From positions 984,668 to 1,048,667 of the forward strand of contig NZ_GL833119.1 of assembly GCF_000185145.2 (NCBI RefSeq): a stretch of 64,000 nt of DNA. Reading direction: 5' to 3'. Position 1 is the first letter of the stretch; each line of letters starts with the position of its first letter. This document shows, in pieces, positions 1-7,806 of the stretch. Both the position numbers and the translations under genes were made by a program. Source of the DNA: Hoylesella oralis ATCC 33269. Lineage in GTDB: Bacteria > Bacteroidota > Bacteroidia > Bacteroidales > Bacteroidaceae. The notes beneath the pieces were generated by a model, which saw only the letters and a list, made by a program, of their open reading frames with translations, had not been told where the DNA came from and did not search any database.

Positions 1-1013
1 CCGAGAGATACCTGCGTGTTCTTGGCAATCCATGCACGCTTTTCGTCGGCAGTTAACACCTCGGGTTTCTCGCTGAAGAACTGCTGCCATGTGCCTTCGG
101 CAAGCACATCATCGCAGTCGTCGCTGATATATATGTCTATCGTATTGTCGCGGTCGGCCCTGCGAATGCCCTCTTTGAACGGCAACGACATTACCTTCGG
201 GTGCTGACGCAACCACCATATATCGGCCTTGTTTCCGGCAAGTCGCGTGCAATGAATGCGGCTCTGTTGGCCCGCACCGATACCTATGGCTTGCCCATCC
301 TTTACATAACACACGCTATTGCTTTGCGTATATTTCAGCGTAATGAGCGAGATAACGAGGTCGCGCTTGGCTTCCGGCGTAAATACTTTATTGACTGTGG
401 GAATGTTTTCGAACAGTTTAGGATCGTCGAGCCGTACTTCATTGCGCCCTTGTTCGAAGGTAATGCCGAACACTTGCTTACGTTCGATGGGGGCAGGGGT
501 GTAGTGTGGATCTATTTTAATGACGTTGTACGTGCCTTTGCGCTTAGCTTTGAGTATCTCGAGAGCTTCGGGCGTGAAGTCAGGAGCTATTACTCCGTCG
601 CTCACTTCGCGCTTGATAAGCGTGGCAGTTGCCGCATCACAGGCATCGCTAAGCGCCACAAAGTCGCCGTAGGAACTCATTCTGTCGGCCCCGCGTGCCC
701 TTGCGTATGCACATGCAAGCGGCGACAATTCCATCTGTACGTCGTCTACAAAGTAGATTTTTCGCAATATGTCGCTCATAGGCAGGCCTACTGCCGCTCC
801 TGCAGGCGACACATGTTTGAACGAGGCAGCGGCCGGAAGACCGGTGGCAGCCTTCAGTTCTTTTACAAGTTGCCAGCTGTTCAGGGCGTCGAGGAAGTTT
901 ATATAGCCCGGTTTGCCATTGATAACGTCGATAGGTAGGTCGCCTTCTTCCATAAAAATACGCGAAGGCTTTTGATTGGGATTACATCCGTACTTGAGAG
1001 CTAATTCTTTCAT
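1..1013 (-). CDS. Stand-alone AICAR transformylase (C-terminus outside window)
   Basis: The reverse strand is open from ATG at 1011-1013 to the window edge (337 codons). It encodes phosphoribosylaminoimidazolecarboxamide formyltransferase, which transfers a formyl group from 10-formyl-THF to AICAR in step 9 of purine synthesis. Visible signatures are KYGCNPNQKPS at residue 8, the catalytic-type KHVSPAGAAVG near residue 67, ARARGADRMSSYGDF, and KYTQSNSVCY followed by GAGQQSRIHCTRLAG. There is no IMP cyclohydrolase (MGS) domain at the N-terminus, unlike bifunctional PurH, and the sequence starts directly in the transformylase fold. The KHVSPAG and GADRMSS motifs resemble the eukaryotic ATIC type. 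About 50 C-terminal residues of the usual ~390 should lie beyond position 1. The missing cyclohydrolase is encoded at 43389-43982. A TATCTTTG -7 box lies at 1040-1047. Confidence 0.93.
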   Translation of the reverse strand, partial: MKELALKYGCNPNQKPSRIFMEEGDLPIDVINGKPGYINFLDALNSWQLVKELKAATGLPAAASFKHVSPAGAAVGLPMSDILRKIYFVDDVQMELSPLACAYARARGADRMSSYGDFVALSDACDAATATLIKREVSDGVIAPDFTPEALEILKAKRKGTYNVIKIDPHYTPAPIERKQVFGITFEQGRNEVRLDDPKLFENIPTVNKVFTPEAKRDLVISLITLKYTQSNSVCYVKDGQAIGIGAGQQSRIHCTRLAGNKADIWWLRQHPKVMSLPFKEGIRRADRDNTIDIYISDDCDDVLAEGTWQQFFSEKPEVLTADEKRAWIAKNTQVSL

Positions 1014-1039
1014 TTCGAAAAGATGTTGGGTTCTGCGTG

Positions 1040-1047
1040 CAAAGATA
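1040..1047 (-). promoter_or_regulatory. -7 promoter box of AICAR transformylase gene
   Basis: The reverse strand reads TATCTTTG, matching the Bacteroidota TAnnTTTG -7 element, 27 bases before the ATG. No clear TTTG is seen at -33. Confidence 0.5.
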
Positions 1048-1177
1048 CATCTTTTTTCCGACAGATGGCTTATATATACCGTATATTCTCCTTATTTCTC
1101 TGAAACACACAGGGCGGGTATTCCGAAGGTGGGGGCATTGTGAATGCTGCTTGGCGGGCCTTGCCGAACGGTTCAGA

Positions 1178-3577
1178 CTATAATCTTTCTATCTCATTGA
1201 AGTTGCTCCGGTGGGCGTTGGCGTGCTGTTTACCGAATTTATAACAAACGTTCAGCCTTATTTGTCTTGACTCCCCTTTGCCCCAGTTCCACAATTCGAA
1301 GCCGCTGAAACTGCTGTGATTGTCCCATCGGTTGGTATGGAACATGTCTGTTATGCCCATGCCGACCATGATACGTTTACCGAGGAACGATTTATTTAGA
1401 TACAAGTCGACGTATCCCAACGGCTTCATATATTCGTTGGATGCGCCTAAACGGTGAGACAGGTATGAGGCATTGAGTTCCATTTTGATATCAGAAGGTA
1501 GGTTGATAGCATTCTGTATGCCTGCTATTGCGGCCCAACTGTGAAGATTGGACTGCCTGAAACGGTCAAAAGATATATCGTTTTTTACATAATATCCGGT
1601 CAGGTTAAGGTTCATTTCCCACCAGTCGAACGGCCGTAGTCCTTGGTAAAACGACAGGGAGAGATGCTTTTGAGTACCGATATTCTTGGGAATCATTACT
1701 ATTTTACTTACCGACAGTGTGTCGGTGATCTGTGCTTTGTAATTTTTAAGGTAATTGAATGACAGGATAACAGCCGTCTTCTTGTAGGCGTAGTTTATCG
1801 ACAGATTATGACTCTTTTGTGGAGATAGGAACGGATTTCCTTTCCAATAAGAGAGTTCATCGAGCAGATATTCGAACGGATTTAGGTCTTGATAAGCCGG
1901 TCGGTCTATGCGCTTGCTGTAATTGAACGACAGACTACTGTTCTTATTCGGTTGCCAATTCACGGCTACAGAGGGGAACCAGTCGAAGTAGTTGTGCTTG
2001 TTGTTTTCGGAATTTACGGAAAGAAGGCGCCCTTCAGCCCATGTGTATTCGCCGCGGATGCCGATTTCGGCCGATAATCTCTTGCCTATATCGTGCGTAT
2101 AAGATAGGTATACCGCTGCAATCTGTTCCTTGTATTTGAAACGGTTCGACTGTTTGTCGTCGGGAATTGCCATGTCGTGCTCTATATTATAGAACCGATA
2201 ATCGTTATCGGCATTTACTGTAGAATATTTGCCACCGGTTTTTAATTCGCCTTTCAATAATGGGTTTTGCTGGTCGTAGGCCAAAGCGTAGATGTTAATG
2301 CTACGACTGTTGAGCGATTTATATAGGTGCTCTTCCGTTATTTTGTTCTGTTTATCTCTGTATATATTAGGCTGCATATTGCCCGAACCGCCGTCGAAAT
2401 AGGCGTAGTTGAAGTCTATAGCATACTTTTCCTGTTCTTTCGGCTGATATATGTAATACACATTGCCCCCGTAGCGATTGGCTTTTTGCTCGAAATAGTC
2501 GTTCTTTCCGTACAATGTACTTAGCAAATTCATTGTCGAGGCATCGTAAATATGCGTGGTGGTGTTTGTTTCTCCCGGTCCTCCCAACGTGTTAATGTCT
2601 AATCGTGTGCCCATGGTATGATGTTCGGACAGTCGGTATTCTGCAGTTAGGTTGCCCGAAATGCTGTGACGTTTGTCTATATCGTGGGTATAGCTGTTAT
2701 ATTCGTTGCCGTTCTGAATACGGTGCATGCCGTAATCAAGGTTGTAATAACCGAAAGAGTGGTTATAGTTACCCGTAACAGAAAGCCTTCCGTTAAGATA
2801 ATTAAAGGCAACTTCGGTGTTTTGTCTTAGGTTCTTCCAGTAAGAAACGCCATTATTAACGGAGAGAAACATACCGTCTGCCATACGTTTATCTAAGTTG
2901 ATGTTGAGCATTCCGGCAGTTCCTTCGGTATCATATCGGGCAGACGGATTACGCATAATCTCGATAGTCGACACCGAGGAGGCAGGAGTAGACTTCAATA
3001 ATGCCGCCAGTTCGTCTTTTTGCATATAGGTCTGTTTGCCGTTGAGCGTAATAAGAACGCCGTTCTTTCCCCCTATACTTATGTTGTTATCGTTGTCTAT
3101 GAACACTCCGGGCGTCTTCTTCAGCACCTCTAAGGCACTCGTTCCTGCGGTAGAGCCTCCGTTTTTGGGCTGATAAACTATCTTGCCGTGCTCTATTTTG
3201 ATAGTGGGAGGTTGCCTTTCGCCCACGATTACCACGTTTTCTATTTGTGCCAATTCTTCTTTTAATACGATGACAGGCAGAACAGTGTCGCCTTTCAGGG
3301 TGATCGGTTGGCTCAAGTAATGCGTGTAACCGATGCAACTGACGTATATTTTTACCTCGTTTTCTACGGCATTGATAGAGAACTTACCGTTACTATCGGC
3401 AATGGTTTGCTTGATCGTCTGCCCGTTAGAAGCATCGAGCAGGGCGATTACGGCGGCGTCGACAGGCGTCTGTGTTTGGTCTATAATTATGCCCGAAACG
3501 GTATGTTGTGCCGTTGCAGCGATAGAAAAACCAAAGAATAATGACACTATAAGCCCTCCTAAATGTATTGTTCTCAT
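1178..3577 (-). CDS. TonB-dependent outer-membrane receptor, OMP_b-brl_3 type
   Basis: 799 residues. A signal peptide (about residues 1-23, ending ATAQ) is followed by a carboxypeptidase-regulatory-like Ig domain (about 26-105; VSGIIIDQTQTPVDAAVIAL). Next comes a short plug-like domain containing LEVLKKTPGVFIDND, an ITLNGKQTY stretch and IEIMRNPSARYDTEGTAGMLNI. The remainder is a beta-barrel rich in aromatic alternating strands. This organisation matches the OMP_b-brl_3 branch of TonB-dependent receptors, found at the outer membrane of Bacteroidota. The substrate cannot be told from sequence, and there is no SusD partner next to it. It appears monocistronic, with a -7 box at 3613-3620. Confidence 0.88.
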   Translation of the reverse strand: MRTIHLGGLIVSLFFGFSIAATAQHTVSGIIIDQTQTPVDAAVIALLDASNGQTIKQTIADSNGKFSINAVENEVKIYVSCIGYTHYLSQPITLKGDTVLPVIVLKEELAQIENVVIVGERQPPTIKIEHGKIVYQPKNGGSTAGTSALEVLKKTPGVFIDNDNNISIGGKNGVLITLNGKQTYMQKDELAALLKSTPASSVSTIEIMRNPSARYDTEGTAGMLNINLDKRMADGMFLSVNNGVSYWKNLRQNTEVAFNYLNGRLSVTGNYNHSFGYYNLDYGMHRIQNGNEYNSYTHDIDKRHSISGNLTAEYRLSEHHTMGTRLDINTLGGPGETNTTTHIYDASTMNLLSTLYGKNDYFEQKANRYGGNVYYIYQPKEQEKYAIDFNYAYFDGGSGNMQPNIYRDKQNKITEEHLYKSLNSRSINIYALAYDQQNPLLKGELKTGGKYSTVNADNDYRFYNIEHDMAIPDDKQSNRFKYKEQIAAVYLSYTHDIGKRLSAEIGIRGEYTWAEGRLLSVNSENNKHNYFDWFPSVAVNWQPNKNSSLSFNYSKRIDRPAYQDLNPFEYLLDELSYWKGNPFLSPQKSHNLSINYAYKKTAVILSFNYLKNYKAQITDTLSVSKIVMIPKNIGTQKHLSLSFYQGLRPFDWWEMNLNLTGYYVKNDISFDRFRQSNLHSWAAIAGIQNAINLPSDIKMELNASYLSHRLGASNEYMKPLGYVDLYLNKSFLGKRIMVGMGITDMFHTNRWDNHSSFSGFELWNWGKGESRQIRLNVCYKFGKQHANAHRSNFNEIERL

Positions 3578-3612
3578 GAATTAAAGATGTATAAATTAGT
3601 AGTTTGGTTTTA

Positions 3613-3620
3613 CAAAAGTA
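3613..3620 (-). promoter_or_regulatory. -7 promoter box of OMP_b-brl_3 receptor gene
   Basis: The reverse strand reads TACTTTTG (TAnnTTTG), 36 bases upstream of the start codon. The -33 region is not convincing. Confidence 0.45.
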
Positions 3621-3778
3621 ATGCTTTACGTTCGGAAAGAGCCCCTTACTGTTGTTATAAAAGTGAAAAAAAGTCAATTTGCACCTTTCGGATAGCGTCG
3701 GAATACCCGCAGGATATGGAAGGAAGTGCTGCCGTATCCTTATTTCTGATGAGCGGTGTTGCGAATATACGAAAAACG

Positions 3779-3811
3779 TTTGGCAGATATATTTATTTTA
3801 TATTATCTTTG
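3779..3811 (+). promoter_or_regulatory. -33/-7 promoter of small conserved gene
   Basis: TTTG at 3779-3782 and TATCTTTG at 3804-3811 are separated by 21 bases, close to the Bacteroides consensus spacing. The start codon follows 29 bases later. Confidence 0.65.
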
Positions 3812-3840
3812 TAACGTAACACATTAAACCGTTCGAGCGT

Positions 3841-4170
3841 ATGAAACAAGAGTTGAAACTTCTTATGTTAGAGGTGGAAAAGAAAGTTGGTAAGGAAATC
3901 AGTGCGGCATCGGATTTCGAACGTCTTGCCCGCCTGTTCTCGCTGCACCATGTAAACATAAAGTCTGGAGCTTTGAAAAAGGTGTGGAATTTTGTTACCA
4001 TAAAAGAGAAACCTACTGCCGAAACGCTTGATAAGTTAGCTCTCTTCGTGGGGTTCCAGAGTTGGAAAGACTTCCAACAGGCACTGCATGGTACGAATGA
4101 TGCCGGCCTGAACTACGAAGAGGAGGATGCTACGAAGAAAACGGAAGCCAAAGACGAAACCGCAAGATAA
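3841..4170 (+). CDS. Small conserved protein, possible helix-turn-helix-like fold
   Basis: 109 residues, starting at ATG 3841 behind a good -33/-7 promoter. No known enzyme motif. Residues about 1-85 are predicted helical. The stretch SGALKKVWNFVTIKEKPTAE followed by LDKLALFVGFQSWKDF resembles an N-terminal module common in Bacteroidota proteins, in which a short helix-turn-helix-like unit ends in 'GF.sW.dF'; I know that module as a pattern, not a named family. The last 20 residues are charged and probably disordered. A nucleic-acid-binding role is only inference. It is convergent with rplS and shares a hairpin terminator with it. Confidence 0.75.
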   Translation: MKQELKLLMLEVEKKVGKEISAASDFERLARLFSLHHVNIKSGALKKVWNFVTIKEKPTAETLDKLALFVGFQSWKDFQQALHGTNDAGLNYEEEDATKKTEAKDETAR

Positions 4171-4194
4171 GCCCCTTGCCGGCGGTATAAAATA

Positions 4195-4234
4195 CAAAAA
4201 GAGGTTCATCACGATAGTAATGAACCTCTTTTTA
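4195..4234. terminator. Bidirectional rho-independent terminator
   Basis: An AAAAAGAGGTTCAT arm and a complementary ATGAACCTCTTTTT arm flank a 10-base loop, with A and T tracts on both sides. It lies between the convergent small gene and rplS and can serve both. Confidence 0.9.
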
Positions 4235-4264
4235 TTTCTTTCTGAAGAATGTAGAAGCTGCGTG

Positions 4265-4627
4265 TTATTCTGCAACACTATTGGTACGCTTCTCTTTAAT
4301 GCGTGCTTTCTTGCCCGTAAGAGCACGAAGATAGTACAATTTAGCGCGACGTACCTTGCCTCTTTTATTCACTTCGATGGAGTCGATGTTAGGAGATTCG
4401 ATGGGAAAAATACGCTCTACGCCTATTGTTCCCGACATCTTGCGAACGGTAAAGCGCTTCTTATTTCCGTGACCTGATATCTTAATCACCACACCGCGGT
4501 AGAGCTGAATACGCTCTTTGGTACCTTCGACGATTTTGTAAGCAACGGTTATCGTGTCGCCAGCCCTGAAATCCGGGTACTGTTTGCCAGTTGCAAATGC
4601 TTCTTCAGCAACTTTAATTAAATCCAT
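4265..4627 (-). CDS. rplS: 50S ribosomal protein L19
   Basis: 120 residues starting [11 protein letters not shown]. Motifs of L19 are clear: [39 protein letters not shown] and [20 protein letters not shown]. The ATG at 4625-4627 is preferred over an upstream in-frame start at 4678 because L19 normally begins here and upstream residues do not match the family. L19 sits at the 30S-50S interface. The gene is monocistronic, with a TACCTTTG box at 4715-4722 giving a leader of about 80 bases. Confidence 0.97.
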   Translation of the reverse strand: MDLIKVAEEAFATGKQYPDFRAGDTITVAYKIVEGTKERIQLYRGVVIKISGHGNKKRFTVRKMSGTIGVERIFPIESPNIDSIEVNKRGKVRRAKLYYLRALTGKKARIKEKRTNSVAE

Positions 4628-4714
4628 TTGTTTGATAATTAAATATTGTTCGTCGTTCCAACGTAACATAGCGGGCAACTCTTCTTCCCGTCAGCGATTA
4701 CGCTAAAAGCGATG

Positions 4715-4722
4715 CAAAGGTA
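4715..4722 (-). promoter_or_regulatory. -7 promoter box of rplS
   Basis: The reverse strand reads TACCTTTG, 87 bases before the rplS ATG. No clear -33 element. Confidence 0.45.
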
Positions 4723-4727
4723 CAAAA

Positions 4728-5225
4728 AAGTAATGTATAATTACTTGTTTCGGTGGAACAATTTTATGATTTTAACAAAAAAGCGTGCAGTTGCGGGTGC
4801 CGAGAGGAGGATTTTCGACTTCTTGGGGTGTGGTGCGAAGGTGGCAGATGCCGAGGATAAAACGGCTGTTAGCCACTCTTTAGCTTTATAAGTTTTCGAT
4901 AGAGTACAGACAGAAGCACCCTGTAAGGTCGGCAGGCGGCACATATAGGCACCTTAGAATATCTATGTAACGAACTTGAATATATCCTCTAAGCGCCTTA
5001 GGCTATATGTCTGCCCTCCGCATCTTGCCGCTTTATTCTTTTTACCCTTTTATTTTTTCATCCGTTCATATTCCGATTATCTTTTTTACTTACGTACTTT
5101 TTTACCCTTTTATCTCTTAAACGGCTTCTTTTGCCCGATAATCTGTTTCCCTCTTTGTGCAAAGCCGAAGAAGGCAGGTCTTATCTTTATCGTTGCCGGT
5201 TCCTGCGAATTATTTCCTGCGTTTA
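4728..5225. other. Intergenic stretch with imperfect inverted repeat and pyrimidine-rich repeats
   Basis: No convincing gene; the open frame over 4976-5284 has unlikely composition and reads into the leader of the next gene. Two structures stand out. An imperfect inverted repeat pairs about 4930-4960 with about 4978-5013 (shared core CATATAG...CTTAG). A strongly pyrimidine-rich strand at about 5030-5120 contains TTTTTACCCTTTTAT twice, at 5039-5053 and 5099-5113. Confidence 0.5.
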
Positions 5226-5257
5226 TTTGTCTGTTTCTGTTATTTGGACTATATTTG
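5226..5257 (+). promoter_or_regulatory. -33/-7 promoter of 5'-nucleotidase genes
   Basis: TTTG at 5226-5229 and TATATTTG at 5250-5257 are 20 bases apart, close to consensus. The ATG follows 19 bases later, so the leader would be very short. Confidence 0.75.
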
Positions 5258-5276
5258 CATAAACAAATCGAAGACT

Positions 5277-6041
5277 ATGTATAAAAGAATGATGGTAGTG
5301 GGCATGATGGCGGTGCTTGTATTGGGCACATCGTGTAGCTCACATTATGTTATGACGGGTATTTCGAGGTCTCGAATCCTTGTAGATAAGACCTACGATG
5401 CGGCTCCCGATGCCGATGCTACGGCGTTCTTGGCGCCTTACAAACACAAAGTAGACAGCTTGATGAGTCCGGTTGTGGGCACGAGTGCGGCCTATATGGC
5501 GGCACACAGGCCCGAGAGCGAACTGTCGAACCTGCTGACCGATATCATTGTTTGGGGTGGCAAGAAGTTCAACGAGCACCCCGATTTCGGCGTATATAAT
5601 ATGGGCGGCATCCGTGCAGCGCTGCCTAAGGGCAATATAACTTATGGCGACGTGCTCGATGTGGCACCTTTCGAGAACAAAATATGCTTTCTTACGCTCA
5701 CCGGAGATAAGGTGTTGGAGCTGTTCAGGCAGATGGCACGCCGCGGAGGCGAGGGAGTAAGCCGCAGTGTAAGGCTGAAGATAAGTCCTGAGGGAAAGCT
5801 CCTTTCGGCACAGATCGACGGTAAACCGGTGGAAAAGAATGCGAAGTACCGCATTGCCACGCTCGACTATGTGGCGCAGGGCAACGACGAAATGGAGGCA
5901 TTCAAGGCAAAGACCGATGTAGTTTCGCCGCAGAACAGCGAGAACAACGTGCGTTTTATCATTATGGATTACTTCCGCGAAAAGGCTGCACAGGGCCAAT
6001 CGGTGAGCGCAAAGACGGAGGGACGCATCGTAGTGGAATAA
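5277..6041 (+). CDS. 5'-nucleotidase C-terminal-domain lipoprotein
   Basis: 254 residues. The ATG at 5277 is chosen because a lipoprotein signal (MYKRMMVVGMMAVLV... ending LGTSC) begins there and the promoter lies just upstream. The mature part is the 5_nucleotid_C (substrate-binding) domain: LSNLLTDII, YNMGGIRAALPKGNITYGDV, APFENKICFLTLTG and the late YRIATLDYVAQGNDEM. In classical 5'-nucleotidases this domain follows the metallophosphatase domain in one chain. Here it is a separate, membrane-anchored protein encoded first, and the metallophosphatase is the next gene. The pair probably forms a periplasmic nucleotide-scavenging enzyme. Confidence 0.9.
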   Translation: MYKRMMVVGMMAVLVLGTSCSSHYVMTGISRSRILVDKTYDAAPDADATAFLAPYKHKVDSLMSPVVGTSAAYMAAHRPESELSNLLTDIIVWGGKKFNEHPDFGVYNMGGIRAALPKGNITYGDVLDVAPFENKICFLTLTGDKVLELFRQMARRGGEGVSRSVRLKISPEGKLLSAQIDGKPVEKNAKYRIATLDYVAQGNDEMEAFKAKTDVVSPQNSENNVRFIIMDYFREKAAQGQSVSAKTEGRIVVE

Positions 6042-6085
6042 GATAATGATCGATGATTGGATAAATAGGATTTGAAGAAACGGTT

Positions 6086-6934
6086 ATGAGAAGAAATATT
6101 TTTATTTTATGGATGTTGCTGGTTGTGCTGACAGCTTCGGCACAAGTCAAACAACTGACGATATTGCATACGAACGATACGCATAGCTGCATATTGCCGC
6201 TGAATTACAACTTGGCAGATACGATGCTGGCTGGCAGGGGCGGCTTCGTCAGGCGTGTGGCCATGCTGCAACAGGAGCGCAAGAAAGATCCGGAACTGCT
6301 GCTGTTCGACAGCGGTGACTTCTGCCAAGGTTCGCCGTATTTCTCGCTTTTCAAGGGCGATGTTGAGGTGGGATTGATGAATATGATGCACTATGACGCC
6401 GGTACAATAGGCAATCATGAGTTCGATTTCGGCTTGGATAACATGGCACGTATATTCAAGAAGCTGAATTATCCTATCGTTTGTGCCAATTACGACTTTA
6501 CCGGAACCGAGTTGGCCGATATTGTGAAGCCTTACGTTATATTGAAACGCAAGGGACTGAAGATTGGCGTATTCGGCCTTTCTCCGCAGCTCGACGGACT
6601 TGTAGACGTGAAGAATTACAAGACTACGAAGTATCTTGATCCGGTAAAGGTGGCCAAGGAGATGGGCGAACTGTTGAAGAATAAGGAGAAGTGCGACCTT
6701 GTAATCTGCATATCGCACCTCGGATGGTTGGAAAGGGGTATGAGCGATCAGAAGATGATAGAGGGTTCGCGAGGCATAGACCTTGTGCTCGGCGGCCATT
6801 CACATACTTACTTTAAGACTTTGCGCTACGTAAAAAACCTCGATGGCAGGGAAATCCCCGTGGATCAGAACGGCAAGAATGCTATTTATGTGGGCAAGAT
6901 TACGCTCGATTTCGGCCGTGCACGCGGTAAATAG
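6086..6934 (+). CDS. 5'-nucleotidase metallophosphatase-domain protein
   Basis: 282 residues with a type I signal peptide (cleavage after TASAQ). The calcineurin-like dinuclear-metal motifs are complete: ILHTNDTHS near residue 26, LFDSGDFCQGSPYF, TIGNHEFDFG, CISHLG and LGGHSHTYF. The length covers only the catalytic domain, so nucleotide binding presumably depends on the C-terminal-domain protein encoded 44 bases upstream. Same-strand spacing indicates an operon. Expected reaction: hydrolysis of nucleoside 5'-phosphates in the periplasm. Confidence 0.92.
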   Translation: MRRNIFILWMLLVVLTASAQVKQLTILHTNDTHSCILPLNYNLADTMLAGRGGFVRRVAMLQQERKKDPELLLFDSGDFCQGSPYFSLFKGDVEVGLMNMMHYDAGTIGNHEFDFGLDNMARIFKKLNYPIVCANYDFTGTELADIVKPYVILKRKGLKIGVFGLSPQLDGLVDVKNYKTTKYLDPVKVAKEMGELLKNKEKCDLVICISHLGWLERGMSDQKMIEGSRGIDLVLGGHSHTYFKTLRYVKNLDGREIPVDQNGKNAIYVGKITLDFGRARGK

Positions 6935-6986
6935 CGGGCTGTCTGCTCTGCATGAACACTGTTGTCTGTGCTGCCCGAAGCCTGTA

Positions 6987-7733
6987 TTATTCGAAATAGA
7001 AAGTGAGCACGATCATCTTGGATTGCGCTCTGTCTATGGAAGTGGCATAGGGTAGCATCGCTTTGTCTCTGATGTCTTTTACATGGTTGCTGTTGAAACT
7101 GTTGGTAAGTCCGAACATGAATTTGAGTTCGGGGCGCAGTTTGAAGTATTGCAGATAGAAATCGCAACCGATACCTATGTCGGCAAACAGGTCGTAACGC
7201 TTTAATTCAAGATAATCGTTGCCGTGGCTACTGAGGTTAAGCATGGGGGTTAAGCCTCCCAAAAGGTAAGGGCGGTGGTTGTTGGAACGCGGGGCAGCGA
7301 AGATAAGTTCGAAGGCCGAGGCCACATATACGGTCTTCATGTCTTGCTTTTGTTCCTTCGGACTGCCGTTAGGCGTTGTTTCTTTTAAGTTGCGAAATGT
7401 GATGTGTCGCGTGCCGAAGTACATTGTAGGTGCGATGCGCAGCTGGAAATGAGTGTTTAGGCGGAACTCCCCGAGCACACCTACATTGAACCCGGGATCC
7501 CAACGGCTTTGGTCTGTCGTTACTACAGCTTCGTAACTGGTGCCGTCGTCGTTGGTGATGGTGTGCGAACCTATGTTGTTAAACTCCAGATCTTGGAGAT
7601 GTGTACCCACTAAAACGCCGAAGTGGAACGGTCGCAAGTCGGTATAAGGGCGGTTCTGCACCTTTCTGTCTTGCTGCGCATGGGTGTTCAGCGCACAAAT
7701 TATAGCGGTTAAAAAGAAAAAAAGTCTTCTCAT
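6987..7733 (-). CDS. porT: PorT family outer-membrane beta-barrel (type IX secretion)
   Basis: 248 residues with signal peptide (ending NTHAQQ). The early FHFGVLVGTHLQDLEF, the central PGFNVGVLGEFRLN and QLRIAPTMYFGTRHITFRN, and the C-terminal barrel strand ending LTFYFE fit PorT/SprT, an eight-stranded outer-membrane protein required for T9SS in Porphyromonas and Flavobacterium. The length (about 245) matches. It lies 73 bases downstream of the M16 peptidase gene on the same strand and could be read through from that operon, but an 8-bp inverted repeat separates them. The generic 'outer membrane beta-barrel' label is the cautious alternative. Confidence 0.8.
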   Translation of the reverse strand: MRRLFFFLTAIICALNTHAQQDRKVQNRPYTDLRPFHFGVLVGTHLQDLEFNNIGSHTITNDDGTSYEAVVTTDQSRWDPGFNVGVLGEFRLNTHFQLRIAPTMYFGTRHITFRNLKETTPNGSPKEQKQDMKTVYVASAFELIFAAPRSNNHRPYLLGGLTPMLNLSSHGNDYLELKRYDLFADIGIGCDFYLQYFKLRPELKFMFGLTNSFNSNHVKDIRDKAMLPYATSIDRAQSKMIVLTFYFE

Positions 7734-7771
7734 ATCACCTTATAAACGACTTTTATCGGAAGTTATTGTGT

Positions 7772-7800
7772 CGGCACGCTTTCGACTTTTGTGCGTGCCG
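7772..7800. repeat. 8-bp perfect inverted repeat between M16 gene and porT
   Basis: CGGCACGC at 7772-7779 pairs with GCGTGCCG at 7793-7800 around a 13-base loop. No T-tract follows on the minus strand, so it is a weak terminator at best. It could be an RNA processing or attenuation hairpin that sets porT expression apart from the operon. Confidence 0.6.
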
Positions 7801-7806
7801 TCGGTC

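Noticed and set aside
201..938. 245-residue plus-strand open frame at the left edge
   Set aside because: It is antisense to the AICAR transformylase gene, whose motifs are unmistakable, and has no recognisable protein features.
4976..5284. 102-residue plus-strand open frame, apparently hydrophobic
   Set aside because: Its Phe/Leu/Tyr-rich translation comes from a pyrimidine-rich tract, and it overlaps the promoter of the nucleotidase genes.
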